A DNA stretch of 64,000 bases from NCBI GenBank assembly GCA_001797465.1, contig MGPQ01000012.1, positions 152,981 through 216,980 on the forward strand. Reading direction: 5' to 3'. This DNA is from Deltaproteobacteria bacterium GWB2_55_19. GTDB lineage: Bacteria; Desulfobacterota; GWC2-55-46. Both the position numbers and the translations under genes were made by a program. The notes beneath the pieces are model-generated. The model worked only from the letters and a program-made list of their open reading frames with translations. It did not search any database and was not told the origin of the DNA. Within the stretch, counting starts at the first letter, position 1; the number at the start of each line of letters is the position of its first letter. Shown piece by piece: positions 1 to 8,508 of this stretch.

Positions 1-112
1 CCCCTGTATCATAGTCGATATGCTGACCGACTTCGTTAATTACGTTCTAATCCTGTACGCACATAATGGGAGGCGCAGGATGAGCAGTAAAATGGACGGG
101 AGGAACGGGATT

Positions 113-193
113 ATGACAACCACCGGCATCTTCGAGCTAATCGCGAACCTTGCGATTATTGTAACGATAGTCTCCGCTGTCTTCATGCCATAA
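113..193 (+). CDS. micropeptide A: 26-residue single-helix membrane peptide
   Basis: A 26-codon frame with a ribosome site (GGAGG, 9 bases before ATG) encodes a peptide that is almost entirely one hydrophobic helix. It begins MTTTGIFE, matching the VTTGALE start of the peptide at 8645; both then enter the membrane helix just after the Glu. An earlier in-frame ATG at 80 (own GGGAGG) would add 11 residues, and the frame stays open to base 2, so the gene could also be the tail of something longer. I prefer 113 because of the paralogue match. A strong terminator follows 40 bp later. No known family recognised; a role as membrane-complex subunit, stress peptide or signal is open. Confidence 0.55.
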   Translation: MTTTGIFELIANLAIIVTIVSAVFMP

Positions 194-232
194 AGCCCCC
201 GCAAATCCACCCGCCGCCCCCACCCCTCCTTC

Positions 233-266
233 GGGGAGGCCCTAAAGGGCCTCCCCGCCTTTTTTT
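233..266 (+). terminator. Rho-independent terminator after micropeptide A
   Basis: A perfect 10-bp stem (GGGGAGGCCC / GGGCCTCCCC) with a TAAA loop is followed by GCC and a run of seven T. It closes the transcript of the small peptide gene upstream. Confidence 0.9.
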
Positions 267-369
267 ATGCTTGGGAGATTCGCAAAAAACAAAGAGGTGC
301 GCAAAAAGGCTCTTGGCAAACAGTTCGGATAACAGATACAGACGTATATTCGGGTTACATTAATGGGGC

Positions 370-441
370 CAGGTTTGTAACCTGAACCCGCAATTTTTTA
401 GAGGTAGCCCGATGAGGATTGAAAACCGCTTTACAAACCTG
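370..441 (+). promoter_or_regulatory. possible two-state leader RNA before apbE
   Basis: CAGGTTTGT (370-378) can pair with the adjacent AACCTG (379-384), overlapping it as CAGGTT-TGT-AACCTG, or perfectly over 9 bp with ACAAACCTG (433-441), which ends 13 bases before the apbE start. The two pairings are mutually exclusive. I recognise no known riboswitch. The rest of 267-454 shows no clear promoter. Low confidence. Confidence 0.3.
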
Positions 442-454
442 ATATATTTCTGTC

Positions 455-1477
455 ATGGAGTTTTTTATCAAACGAATACAGCTCGCCTTCACGGCGCTCA
501 TCTTCTTATCCGCGCTCATTCCGTCTGCCGCGCAAGCCGGTCTTTTTACAAAAAAGACCTCCATAATGGGGACCGACCTTGAGGTAACGGTATCAGTAGA
601 GGACGCCTCCTTAGCGGACGCCGCCTTTTCATCAGTCGAAGACGAGATGGCGCGAATTGAAGCGCTCATGAGCGAGTGGAAGGAGGGGACGCCGGTCTCG
701 GATATAAACAGGCACGCCGGTATAAAACCCGTAGCCGTGCCTGACGAGGTATTTAAGATTATAACGGACGCCGTCCTCATATCAGAGGCGTCAGGAGGCG
801 CGTTCGACGTCACGTGGGCCTCGATGAGGGGACTCTGGTCTTTCACACCTGGCAATGAAAGACTGCCGTCAAAGGATGAGGTAGACGGAAGGTTAGGGCT
901 TGTCGATTACCGCAATATCGTGCTCGACCCTGCGAAAAAAACCGTTTACCTCAAAAAACGCGGCATGGCCATAGGGCTCGGAGCCATATCAAAAGGCTAC
1001 GCCGTCGATTTCGCGATGAAAATGATAGCCTCGAGCGGAATAAAGGACGCGATAGTCAAGGCCGGGGGGGACATGAGGGTGCAGGGGAGGGGGCCGGACG
1101 GCCCCTGGAAGATAGGCATACGCGACCCGAGGGAGAAAGACAGGCTCATAGCCACACTCGAAGTCTCCAACGCGTCGATTTCAACATCCGGGGATTACGA
1201 GAGGTCCTTCATAAAAGACGGAGTCCTCTACCACCACATCATGGACCCGAAGACCGGGTTCCCGGCCCGCGGTACGAGGTCAGTGACGGTCTTAGGCCCT
1301 GATACCGAGACGACCGACGCCCTTTCTACCGCCGTCTTCGTCCTCGGGCCAGTTGCCGGTATGGGGCTTATTAAATCCCTTAAGGGCATCGAGGCCCTCA
1401 TAGTCGATTCAAACGGGCGCATCCATTCCTCTCCCGGGATCTCGCTCGTCGCTACGGTTGCCCCTGCCCGCCCTTGA
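455..1477 (+). CDS. apbE: FAD:protein FMN transferase (ApbE family)
   Basis: ApbE enzymes covalently attach FMN from FAD to a Thr of exported redox proteins such as NqrB/RnfG, on the periplasmic side and with Mg. The 340-residue product is the usual length. It starts with a Sec signal peptide (Phe/Leu-rich core, cleavage near AQA-G at residue 29), then shows family motifs: GAISKGYAVD, AGGDMRVQG near residue 203, and STSGDYER plus HHIMDPKTG in the C-terminal half. No strong ribosome site precedes the ATG at 455. The gene stands alone between a terminator and the tetR promoter, and no flavoprotein target is visible nearby, so its substrate is unknown. Confidence 0.9.
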   Translation: MEFFIKRIQLAFTALIFLSALIPSAAQAGLFTKKTSIMGTDLEVTVSVEDASLADAAFSSVEDEMARIEALMSEWKEGTPVSDINRHAGIKPVAVPDEVFKIITDAVLISEASGGAFDVTWASMRGLWSFTPGNERLPSKDEVDGRLGLVDYRNIVLDPAKKTVYLKKRGMAIGLGAISKGYAVDFAMKMIASSGIKDAIVKAGGDMRVQGRGPDGPWKIGIRDPREKDRLIATLEVSNASISTSGDYERSFIKDGVLYHHIMDPKTGFPARGTRSVTVLGPDTETTDALSTAVFVLGPVAGMGLIKSLKGIEALIVDSNGRIHSSPGISLVATVAPARP

Positions 1478-1529
1478 GAAGGTCTTTTCCTATCTGCGCC
1501 GTCTCCGAAGGCCTCCACAGAAGACCCTA

Positions 1530-1558
1530 TTGACAAAACTTTTTTTTACCGGTATAAC
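1530..1558 (+). promoter_or_regulatory. sigma-70 promoter of the tetR-efflux operon
   Basis: TTGACA (1530-1535) and TATAAC (1553-1558) are separated by exactly 17 bp: a near-consensus housekeeping promoter. Transcription would start near 1565, inside the operator palindrome. Confidence 0.85.
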
Positions 1559-1560
1559 AC

Positions 1561-1576
1561 AAGTAAGCACTTACTT
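1561..1576 (+). promoter_or_regulatory. TetR operator palindrome
   Basis: AAGTAAG-CA-CTTACTT is a perfect 16-bp inverted repeat starting 3 bp after the -10 box and covering the predicted start of transcription. Its size and position suit a TetR dimer repressing its own operon. The binder is inferred from adjacency to the tetR gene at 1623. Confidence 0.75.
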
Positions 1577-1622
1577 ACAATCAGGGGCGGGACAATGTGT
1601 CCTTACCGGTTAAAGGCGGCAG

Positions 1623-2261
1623 ATGGCGCAGGCGGCAAAAAGGACAGTTAACAAGGCCACAAAAAGGATGTCCGGCGAGGAGAGGAAGGCCCAGATAGTC
1701 AGGGTCGCGACCGACCTCTTCGCAAAAAAGGGCTTCAAGGGCACGACCACGCGCGAGATAGCCGGAAAGGCGGGCATTTCCGAGGCTGTAATCTTCAGGC
1801 ACTTCGCAAGGAAGGAAGCCCTCTACGACGCGATCATAGACTTCCATTGTTCGGACGGGCAGGGAGAGCCGGTGCTTATCGCGCTGCTCAAGGAAAAAAA
1901 AGGCAGGGAGATGTTCTCGACCCTCGCGTCGGTCCTGATAGAAGAGCACCAGAAGGACCCTTCGTTCCTTCGGCTTTTTACTTACAGCGCCATCGAGAAG
2001 CACCGCCTCTCGGAGATGTTCATCAGGAAGCGCGCCCTTGCGCTCATCGAGTACCTTGAGACCCGCATAAGGGAGCTCATCAAGGAAGGCGTCTTCAAAC
2101 AGACCGACCCGGCGCTCGCGGCAAGGGCCTTTATGGGGATGGTCCTCCAGTACAGCATCGCCCAGGAGATCTACGGGCTCAAGAAATATTTTACAAGGCC
2201 GAATGAGGCGGTCGTAGCCGCCTTTGTCGATATTTTTTTTGAAGGAATGCGGAGGAGATAA
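1623..2261 (+). CDS. TetR/AcrR family transcriptional regulator
   Basis: 212 residues, typical TetR length. The N-terminal helix-turn-helix lies at about residues 24-70 (GTTTREIAGKAGISEAVIFRHF, followed by K-E-ALYDAI); the remaining helical part is the ligand-binding and dimer domain. It is the first gene of an efflux operon, with the tolC-like ATG one base after its stop, and it sits behind a strong promoter whose start site is covered by a palindrome, so autorepression relieved by a pump substrate is likely. The inducer cannot be read from sequence. A basic leader of about 16 residues precedes the domain; the start could be internal, at the Met in TKRMSG. Confidence 0.9.
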   Translation: MAQAAKRTVNKATKRMSGEERKAQIVRVATDLFAKKGFKGTTTREIAGKAGISEAVIFRHFARKEALYDAIIDFHCSDGQGEPVLIALLKEKKGREMFSTLASVLIEEHQKDPSFLRLFTYSAIEKHRLSEMFIRKRALALIEYLETRIRELIKEGVFKQTDPALAARAFMGMVLQYSIAQEIYGLKKYFTRPNEAVVAAFVDIFFEGMRRR

Positions 2262-2262
2262 G

Positions 2263-3597
2263 ATGATTCGCCATGCGCGCATAATAACTATTTGTCTGGT
2301 CCTGCTCTCAATGTCATTTTGTTTTTCCAGCGCCGCTTTGGCCGGGGAGCCGAGGCGCATAACGCTCGAAGAGGCCTGGGCGCTCGCCATAGGGTCGAAC
2401 GAGGACGTGCGGATCGCCGCCGAGGGCGTCAGGCAATCCGGTTTCTCGATAAACAAGGCGACCTCGAAGATACTGCCGACGGTCACGGCCGAGGGGAGCT
2501 ACACGATGTACACCGAGGAAAAGTCCTCCGGGAGTTTCGTTACACAGCCGGATAACGCCTCGAAGATGGAGATCAAGGTCACACAGCCTCTGTATTCGGG
2601 CGGCAGGGAGTGGGCCAACAGGAGACAGGCCCGGTACGGGTATGAGTCCTCAAGGGAGGGGTTCGAGCTCGCTAAGGACGGGACGGCCCTATCCACTGCA
2701 AAGGCCTACTACTCGATCCTCAAGGCCTTGCGCGACTTCGAGATAAAAAAGTCCGCACTCAAAAGGGCGGATGAGAGGAAAAAGGTCGCCTCAGCCAGGT
2801 TCGCGGTCGGTGATGTCACGAAATCGGCGGTCCTTCGGGCAGAGGCCGAATCCGCCGGCGCCGAGGCCGAACTCATAAAGGCAAAGGAAAATTTAAGGGA
2901 CTCGAAAGACAGCCTCAAGAGGCTCATAGGCGTTGACGGCGATTTTGAGGTCGTGGAGCCCTCAGCCCGTTCCTACGGCGCTGGGAGCCTCGAAGAACAC
3001 ATCGCAAAGGCGGTGGAGGGCAGGCGCGATCTCCGGCAGGCGGCGCTTTCCGAACGGTCGGCCACGGAGGGGGTCAAATACGCCAGAGGGTCGTTTTATC
3101 CGTCTTTGAAGCTCGACGGCTCCTACTCAGTAAGAGAGCAGGACCCGGAGACGACGTTCTTTCAGGCCGACAGCGCTTCTGCGACAGTCACGCTCACCTT
3201 CCCGATCTTCGAGGGGTTTCTCCGGAAGGCGGAGCTTGACGAGGCGTCGAGCAAGCTCCGGGAGGCCGAGCTTGAGAAGCTCTCGCTACGCCGCGATATC
3301 GAGGTAGAGGTGCGCGACGCCTACAACAATCTCGAATACTTCAAGGCGGTCATAGAGTCGCTGGAAAAACGCCTTTCCTTCGCCGAGGAGGACTACACGA
3401 TGGTCTTCGAACAGTTCAAGTACGGCCTCGCCACGACCGTCGACGTGATAGACGCGGACGCGAACCTGATATCGGCCCAGAGCTCGCTCATGAACGCGAG
3501 GTACGATTCCGAATTAGCCATACTCAACCTCAAGTACGCGACAGGCACGATGAGCGAAGAGACTGCAAAGGCCGCAAATGAAAACGATCATCCGTAG
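2263..3597 (+). CDS. TolC-family outer membrane efflux channel
   Basis: About 444 residues with a signal peptide cleaved near ALA-GEP. Two repeats of long heptad-rich helices (about 60-220 and 260-430) are the hallmark of outer membrane efflux proteins. ITLEEAWALA at the N-terminus and AxxxYxSxxxA-type turns fit the family. I chose ATG 2263 rather than the upstream frame opening because a strong site (GGAGGAGATAAG) directly precedes it and the signal peptide then starts at residue 1. It follows tetR by one base and precedes the adaptor gene, forming the outer part of a tripartite pump. Confidence 0.92.
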   Translation: MIRHARIITICLVLLSMSFCFSSAALAGEPRRITLEEAWALAIGSNEDVRIAAEGVRQSGFSINKATSKILPTVTAEGSYTMYTEEKSSGSFVTQPDNASKMEIKVTQPLYSGGREWANRRQARYGYESSREGFELAKDGTALSTAKAYYSILKALRDFEIKKSALKRADERKKVASARFAVGDVTKSAVLRAEAESAGAEAELIKAKENLRDSKDSLKRLIGVDGDFEVVEPSARSYGAGSLEEHIAKAVEGRRDLRQAALSERSATEGVKYARGSFYPSLKLDGSYSVREQDPETTFFQADSASATVTLTFPIFEGFLRKAELDEASSKLREAELEKLSLRRDIEVEVRDAYNNLEYFKAVIESLEKRLSFAEEDYTMVFEQFKYGLATTVDVIDADANLISAQSSLMNARYDSELAILNLKYATGTMSEETAKAANENDHP

Positions 3598-3634
3598 CGA
3601 AGAACGCCGGCATAACAACCGAAGGAGCTTTTTG

Positions 3635-4768
3635 ATGAAATCCAGGACCCTCGCAACAGCCCTCCTCGCGCTCCCGCTTCTCTTAGGGGCCGGGTGTTCC
3701 GGCGAAAAACAGAAGGCGGTTAACTCGCAGAACGCGGCCGCCCCCCAGGCATTGACCGTAAAGACCGCGATAGTGGAAGCGAAGACCGTAGAGAGGTCGG
3801 TGGATGCCGTAGGTACGCTCTTTGCCCTCGATGAGGCGGTTGTAAGCGCGGAAGTGACCGGCAGGGTGCGCAGCATTGCGGCAGACCTCGGCGACAGGGT
3901 AAAGGCCGGGCAGGCGCTCGCCGTGATCGACCCGACGGACTTCAGTCTCGCCTTAGACGACGCCAGGTCCGCGCACCAGACTAACGTTAAGGCGCTCGAT
4001 AAGGAAAGGGCGCGTCTCTCGGACGCGGATACGACGCTCAAGAGGTACGAAGAGCTCTACAAAAACGGGATGGTATCGAACAGCCAGTTCGACTCCGCCA
4101 GGACGCAGTTCGACGTCGCCAGGGCGCAGTTGAGCGAGGCAGAGGCGAGGGTAGAGCAGTCGAACGCGAAGATGGGGCTTGCGAAAGAACGGCTCGACGA
4201 CGCTACTGTGAAATCCCCCATAGACGGGGAGGTGCGGGAGCGGTTCATATCAAAGGGCGAGACGATCGAGGCGAACAAGAAGGCCTTTGCCGTCGTCTCG
4301 ACCGGCGTCCTTAAGTTCCGCGGGACGGTAGCTGAAACCGCTGTCCCGCAGATGAGGCCTGGGCAGGCCGTAATGATAGCCGTCGAGGCGTTCAAGGAGA
4401 GGGAGTTCAAGGGCGTGCTGAAAAGGGTGAGCCCGGCGGTTGACGCCGAGACGAGGACGCTCGCCATAGAGGCGGAGGTGCCGAACGCGAAGGGCGAGCT
4501 TAAACCTGGTTTCTTCGCCAAGGCCCGGATATTCACCAGGAAGGATTCCGGGGTCCCGTTCGCCCCGGAATCAGCCGTCTATTCGTTCGTCGGCATCACC
4601 AAGGTCTTCGTCGTCAAGGACGGGGTAGCCCGTGAAAAGACTATAAAGACCGGAGCAAGGGACGGCTCTTTTATAGAGATAGTCGGGGACGTTTTGCCCG
4701 GAGATATGATAGCCTCCACGAACCTCGCGAACCTCTTCGAGGGCGCGAAGGTCAATATAACCGAATAA
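3635..4768 (+). CDS. RND efflux periplasmic adaptor lipoprotein
   Basis: A 377-residue membrane-fusion protein. The N-terminus has a lipobox (LLLGAGC), so it should be acylated and anchored in the inner membrane. The order is typical: split biotinyl-lipoyl-like domain (ALDEAVVSAEVTGRV and later DATVKSPIDGEV), coiled-coil hairpin at about 110-180, beta-barrel, and a C-terminal membrane-proximal domain. The start at 3635 is supported by GGAG and places the lipobox at residues 15-21; the frame is open further upstream into tolC. It links the RND pump to the TolC-like channel. Confidence 0.92.
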   Translation: MKSRTLATALLALPLLLGAGCSGEKQKAVNSQNAAAPQALTVKTAIVEAKTVERSVDAVGTLFALDEAVVSAEVTGRVRSIAADLGDRVKAGQALAVIDPTDFSLALDDARSAHQTNVKALDKERARLSDADTTLKRYEELYKNGMVSNSQFDSARTQFDVARAQLSEAEARVEQSNAKMGLAKERLDDATVKSPIDGEVRERFISKGETIEANKKAFAVVSTGVLKFRGTVAETAVPQMRPGQAVMIAVEAFKEREFKGVLKRVSPAVDAETRTLAIEAEVPNAKGELKPGFFAKARIFTRKDSGVPFAPESAVYSFVGITKVFVVKDGVAREKTIKTGARDGSFIEIVGDVLPGDMIASTNLANLFEGAKVNITE

Positions 4769-4793
4769 CAAAACACTATCCAGAAGGTCTGAG

Positions 4794-7700
4794 ATGTCCC
4801 TATACGAGATATGCATAAGAAGGCCGGTCTTCGCTACGATGATAATAATGAGCCTCGTTGTAATGGGGCTCGCCTCATACAGGGACCTGGGGCTCGACAT
4901 ATTCCCCAAGGTCGACCTCCCCACCATTACGGTCACTACAAGGCTCGACGGCGCCTCCCCGGAAGAGATTGAGAACCAGATAACGAAGAGGGTCGAGGAG
5001 GCCGTCAACACCATAAACGGGATAGATGAGCTCCGCTCGACGACCATCGAAGGCCAGTCCCAGGTATTCGCCACCTTCAAGCTGGAGAAAAATATCGATG
5101 TGGCGGCGAACGAGGTCCGTGACCGCGTCTCAGCCGTGCTCGGCGAGTTCCCTCCGGGGACGGATTCGCCCATTATAGAAAAATTCGACCCTGACGCCGC
5201 CCCGATAATGTCGATAGTCGTCTCGGGCAAGAGGTCGCCCCGCGAGATTACGGAGATAGCCGACAAGAGGATAAAGAGACAGCTTGAGGCCATAAAGGAC
5301 ATAGGGGCGATAACGCTCGTAGGCGGTAGATCTCGGGAGATACAGGTCGTCGTAGACCCGGACAGGCTCTCTGCGTACAGGCTCTCGATAGCGAGTGTCA
5401 AGGACGCGTTGAAGCGCCAGAACGTAGAGGTCCCCGGCGGGAGGATCACCTGGGAGGCGCGGGAAGAGGGCCTGCGCACCATGGGCCGGATTGAGAAGTC
5501 GGAGGAGTTCAACGACCTCATAGTCGCCGACTTCAAGGGCTCTCCTGTCCGCATAAGGGACATCGGCTACGCGATAGACGGCGAGGAGGAGCCGAGGACC
5601 GTCTCAAGGCTTAACGGCAAGAACGCGGTCTCCGCCCTAATAAGGAAGCAGTCCGGCACGAACACCGTCCAGGTGGTGGAGAGCGTTAAGGCCAGCTTAT
5701 CAGAGATAAGATCGACGCTCCCGCCGGATATCGAGATACAGGTCGTCATAGATCAGTCGAAGTTCATAAAGAGCGCGGTCGCGCAGGTAGAGGAGCACCT
5801 GGTCCTCGGCTCGATACTCGCCTCCATCATCATACTCCTCTTCATAAGGGACTTCCGGACCGCGTTTATCGCGGCGCTCGCGATCCCGTCCTCGATCATC
5901 GGCACGTTCACTATCTTGAAGTACATGGGCTTTACGCTGAACAACATGACGCTCCTGGCGCTCTCGGTCTGCACCGGCATAGTCATAGACGACGCGATCA
6001 TCGTGCTTGAAAATATTTTCAGGCACATGGAGGAGGAAAGAAAGAGCGCGTTCGACGCGGCCATCCAGGGCACGAAGGAGATAGCGCTGGCCGTCATGGC
6101 TACGACCTTGTCCCTCGTAGTCATATTCCTCCCGGTGGCGTTCATGTCCGGACTCGTCGGAAGGTTCTGGAAGAGCTTCGGGCTTACAGCCGCCTTCGCC
6201 ATAATGATCTCGCTCCTTGTCTCGTTCACGCTTACGCCGATGCTCGCGTCCCGCCTCTTAAAGCTCAAGCATAACGGGGAGAAGGCTGAGAAGAAGTCGT
6301 TTCTTTACTCGCGGATGGAATCCGGCTATCTCTGGATGCTCAAGTGGTGCCTGAACCACAGGGCCGTATCGGTCATCATTGCGCTCGCCATACTCTACTC
6401 CGTCGTCCCGCTCGCCAAAATGTCGAAGGCCGAGTTCGTCATCGACGACGACATGAGCGAGTTCGAGGTGATAGTGGAGGCGCCTCCAGGCTCGTCGCTT
6501 GAAAAGAGCGACGCGATATTAAGGTCCATCGAGACGGAGATAGCGAAGATCCCGGAGGTCGAAAAGGTATTCACGAACATTGGCGTCCGCGGCCAGTACA
6601 TGACGAACGTGACCGACGCCTCCATCTACGTGGGATTGAAACACATGTCGCAAAGGGAGCGTACGCAGAGCGAGATAATGCAGGAGGCGCGCGCCCTCAT
6701 GAAGAGGTTCCCGGGCCTGCGCACAGGCGTCCAGACCATAAACCTCATATCAGGCGGCGGCTTCAAGTCTACCCCATTTAACCTTATCGTCCGGGGGCCG
6801 GAATTAAAGAAGCTCGACGAGTACTCCGGCGAGGTAATAAAGAGGCTCTCCGCCATACCGGGCTTTGTGGACACGGACACCGGGCAGGCGCTCCGCCACC
6901 CGGAGGTACAGGTCCACATCGACAGGAAAAAGGCCTCCGACCTTGGCGTCAAGGTGGAGGCTATCGCGTCGAGTCTCCGGACGATGGTAGGCGGAGAGAA
7001 GGTAACGCTCTACAGGGAAGGCGACGAGCAGTACAACGTGAGGCTCCGCCTGAAGGACGACTTCAGGAAGGACTCTTCGGTAATCGAAGAGCTCACCGTC
7101 CCGAACAACCAGGGGAGGCTCGTCAAGCTCAACAACTTCGCCGTCCTCACCCCGGGCGTCAGCCCCGGACAGATAGACAGATACGCGCAGGGGAGGCAGA
7201 TAACGGTAATATCGAACCTCCACGGAAAACCGCTCGGAGAGGCGATGACCGACGCCAACAAGGTGATCTCGGATCTCAATATGCCCTCTGAGTACTCAAC
7301 TAACTTTCTCGGGCGCGGCAAGCTCATGCAGGAGACCTTTCAGAACTTTCTCATCGCGTTCGTCCTGAGCCTCATATTCATATACATGGTGCTGGCGGCG
7401 CAGTTCGAGAGCTTCATCCACCCGGTCAGTATCATGATATCGATATTCCTGTCCATTCCCTTCGGGATACTCTCGCTCATAATAGCCGGGAACTCCATAA
7501 ACATTTACAGCGTCATGGGGCTCTTCATACTCATCGGCGTCGTCAAAAAGAACGCGATACTCCAGATAGACTACACGAATACGCTACGCGCGCGCGGGAT
7601 GGACAAATACGCCGCGCAGATGCTCGCCAACAAAGTAAGGCTCCGCCCGATCCTCATGACGACCTTCGCCATCATCGCGGGGATGTTGCCCGTAACCCTC

Positions 7701-7892
7701 GGTAGCGGCGACGGGTCCGGCTCGAGGGCCTCGATGGCGATAGTCATAGTCGGGGGCCAGGCGCTCTGCCTGCTTGTTACGCTCCTCATCGTCCCGGTCT
7801 TCTATTCTGTATTCGACGACATGAGCGGACTCAAGTTGTTCAGGAGATTAAGGTACCCGTTCAAGAGAAAGACCCCTGCCGAGGCCCTTTAA
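4794..7892 (+). CDS. RND multidrug/solute efflux pump, HAE1-like (AcrB family)
   Basis: 1032 residues, the family length, beginning with the typical SLYEICIRRPVFATMI helix. Two six-helix halves each carry a large periplasmic loop (about 40-330 and 560-860). GIVIDDAIIVLENIFRHME carries the paired Asp of the proton relay in TM4. It is the last gene of the tetR-tolC-adaptor-pump operon, 25 bp after the adaptor. Substrates could be drugs, solvents, lipids or metabolites; the TetR partner suggests toxin-induced expression. No clear intrinsic terminator is visible in the 174 bp that follow. Confidence 0.93.
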   Translation: MSLYEICIRRPVFATMIIMSLVVMGLASYRDLGLDIFPKVDLPTITVTTRLDGASPEEIENQITKRVEEAVNTINGIDELRSTTIEGQSQVFATFKLEKNIDVAANEVRDRVSAVLGEFPPGTDSPIIEKFDPDAAPIMSIVVSGKRSPREITEIADKRIKRQLEAIKDIGAITLVGGRSREIQVVVDPDRLSAYRLSIASVKDALKRQNVEVPGGRITWEAREEGLRTMGRIEKSEEFNDLIVADFKGSPVRIRDIGYAIDGEEEPRTVSRLNGKNAVSALIRKQSGTNTVQVVESVKASLSEIRSTLPPDIEIQVVIDQSKFIKSAVAQVEEHLVLGSILASIIILLFIRDFRTAFIAALAIPSSIIGTFTILKYMGFTLNNMTLLALSVCTGIVIDDAIIVLENIFRHMEEERKSAFDAAIQGTKEIALAVMATTLSLVVIFLPVAFMSGLVGRFWKSFGLTAAFAIMISLLVSFTLTPMLASRLLKLKHNGEKAEKKSFLYSRMESGYLWMLKWCLNHRAVSVIIALAILYSVVPLAKMSKAEFVIDDDMSEFEVIVEAPPGSSLEKSDAILRSIETEIAKIPEVEKVFTNIGVRGQYMTNVTDASIYVGLKHMSQRERTQSEIMQEARALMKRFPGLRTGVQTINLISGGGFKSTPFNLIVRGPELKKLDEYSGEVIKRLSAIPGFVDTDTGQALRHPEVQVHIDRKKASDLGVKVEAIASSLRTMVGGEKVTLYREGDEQYNVRLRLKDDFRKDSSVIEELTVPNNQGRLVKLNNFAVLTPGVSPGQIDRYAQGRQITVISNLHGKPLGEAMTDANKVISDLNMPSEYSTNFLGRGKLMQETFQNFLIAFVLSLIFIYMVLAAQFESFIHPVSIMISIFLSIPFGILSLIIAGNSINIYSVMGLFILIGVVKKNAILQIDYTNTLRARGMDKYAAQMLANKVRLRPILMTTFAIIAGMLPVTLGSGDGSGSRASMAIVIVGGQALCLLVTLLIVPVFYSVFDDMSGLKLFRRLRYPFKRKTPAEAL

Positions 7893-7983
7893 AAAAAAAT
7901 CAACGCCTTGTGCATCCGAGTGGGCCGAGTGCGAGGGGCGCTTAAAGTTAAATGAGTTTTTTTGAGGTCACATATGACGGCGC

Positions 7984-8012
7984 TTGATTATTCATGACTA
8001 AAATCATATAAT
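7984..8012 (+). promoter_or_regulatory. sigma-70 promoter of the DUF1858 gene
   Basis: TTGATT (7984-7989), 17 bp spacer, TATAAT (8007-8012). Start predicted near 8019. The same TTGATT-17-TATAAT arrangement drives the sigma-54 activator gene at 9395. Confidence 0.75.
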
Positions 8013-8029
8013 TATAAGAGAAAGTTGAC

Positions 8030-8044
8030 TATATTAGTAATATA
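8030..8044 (+). promoter_or_regulatory. palindrome TATATTA-G-TAATATA, putative operator
   Basis: A perfect 7-bp inverted repeat around a single G, roughly +11 to +25 from the predicted start of the DUF1858 gene and just before its ribosome site. Its position suits a repressor; no regulator can be named. Confidence 0.45.
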
Positions 8045-8066
8045 TTAAGACCCAAGGAGGAAGATA

Positions 8067-8291
8067 ATGTCTGCGGAAAGCATATCTGGCGACATGACCA
8101 CCGGAGAAGTAACGACGAGGTGGCCGGCTACCAAGGCGGTATTCTCGAAGCATTTTGGCTCAGGGTGCTTCACATGTCCCGCATTCGGCGGGGAGCCAAT
8201 ATCAATGGCGTGCGCGATGCACTCAACCGACGTCAACATGTTCGTGGGCGAGCTGAAAGAGGCCGCGAAGTTGGACGAGGCGAACGCCTAA
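8067..8291 (+). CDS. DUF1858 / redox-disulfide domain small protein
   Basis: 74 residues with a strong ribosome site (AAGGAGG, 10 bases before ATG). It resembles the small DUF1858 domain often associated with hybrid cluster protein: a GCFTCPA motif (CxxC near residues 34-37), an acidic/small-residue stretch, a further Cys, then a His-Ser-x-Asp turn (HSTDVN) and a final helix. Cytoplasmic; probably a thiol-redox or metal-linked protein. It has its own promoter, palindrome and terminator, so it is a single-gene unit. Adjacent to the sigma-54 micropeptide locus, it hints at a redox-stress neighbourhood, but no hybrid cluster protein gene is in view. Confidence 0.75.
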   Translation: MSAESISGDMTTGEVTTRWPATKAVFSKHFGSGCFTCPAFGGEPISMACAMHSTDVNMFVGELKEAAKLDEANA

Positions 8292-8322
8292 ATATTCAAC
8301 AGGTCATCCGGATAACCTCTTA

Positions 8323-8355
8323 GGGGCAGGCTGAATAAGCCTGCCCCTTTCATTT
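8323..8355 (+). terminator. Rho-independent terminator after the DUF1858 gene
   Basis: A perfect 10-bp stem GGGGCAGGCT / AGCCTGCCCC with a GAATA loop, followed by TTTCATTTT. Confidence 0.88.
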
Positions 8356-8387
8356 TACCTCTCTGCCCTTATCCTTCTGATGTAAAC

Positions 8388-8404
8388 GTTTCACGCTGTG
8401 GAAC
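8388..8404 (+). promoter_or_regulatory. enhancer-like site 1 (GTTTCA-N5-TGGAAC)
   Basis: An imperfect inverted repeat about 180-190 bp upstream of the -24/-12 promoter. It shares the GTTTCA...TGRAA pattern with the sites at 8426, 8492 and (reverse orientation) 9371. The distance suits an upstream activator sequence for a sigma-54 activator. Inferred, not proven. Confidence 0.5.
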
Positions 8405-8425
8405 ATTGTTTCATGGACGAAAAAC

Positions 8426-8442
8426 GTTCCATTTCTGAAAAT
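8426..8442 (+). promoter_or_regulatory. enhancer-like site 2
   Basis: GTTCCATTTCTGAAAAT differs from site 3 at one base, forming a 17-bp direct repeat spaced 66 bp from it. A related half-match GTTTCA lies just upstream (8408-8413). Confidence 0.5.
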
Positions 8443-8491
8443 ACGCATGATGGGCGATTTTATGGGCTTTTTTAAGATAGGGCGGTTCTTT

Positions 8492-8508
8492 GTTTCATTT
8501 CTGAAAAT
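8492..8508 (+). promoter_or_regulatory. enhancer-like site 3
   Basis: GTTTCATTTCTGAAAAT contains the perfect inverted repeat TTTCA-TTTC-TGAAA. It ends 72 bp before the -24 box and overlaps the left arm of the long hairpin at 8503. Confidence 0.55.

Noticed and set aside
113-193. Micropeptide A as a type IV pilin-like N-terminus (G...E plus hydrophobic helix)
   Set aside because: The Gly-to-Glu spacing is 3 rather than 6, there is no basic prepilin leader cleavage site, and the protein ends straight after the helix.
405-432. Hammerhead-ribozyme-like core (CGATGAG...GAAA) before apbE
   Set aside because: The essential U of CUGAUGA is replaced by C and there is no stem II between the two core segments.
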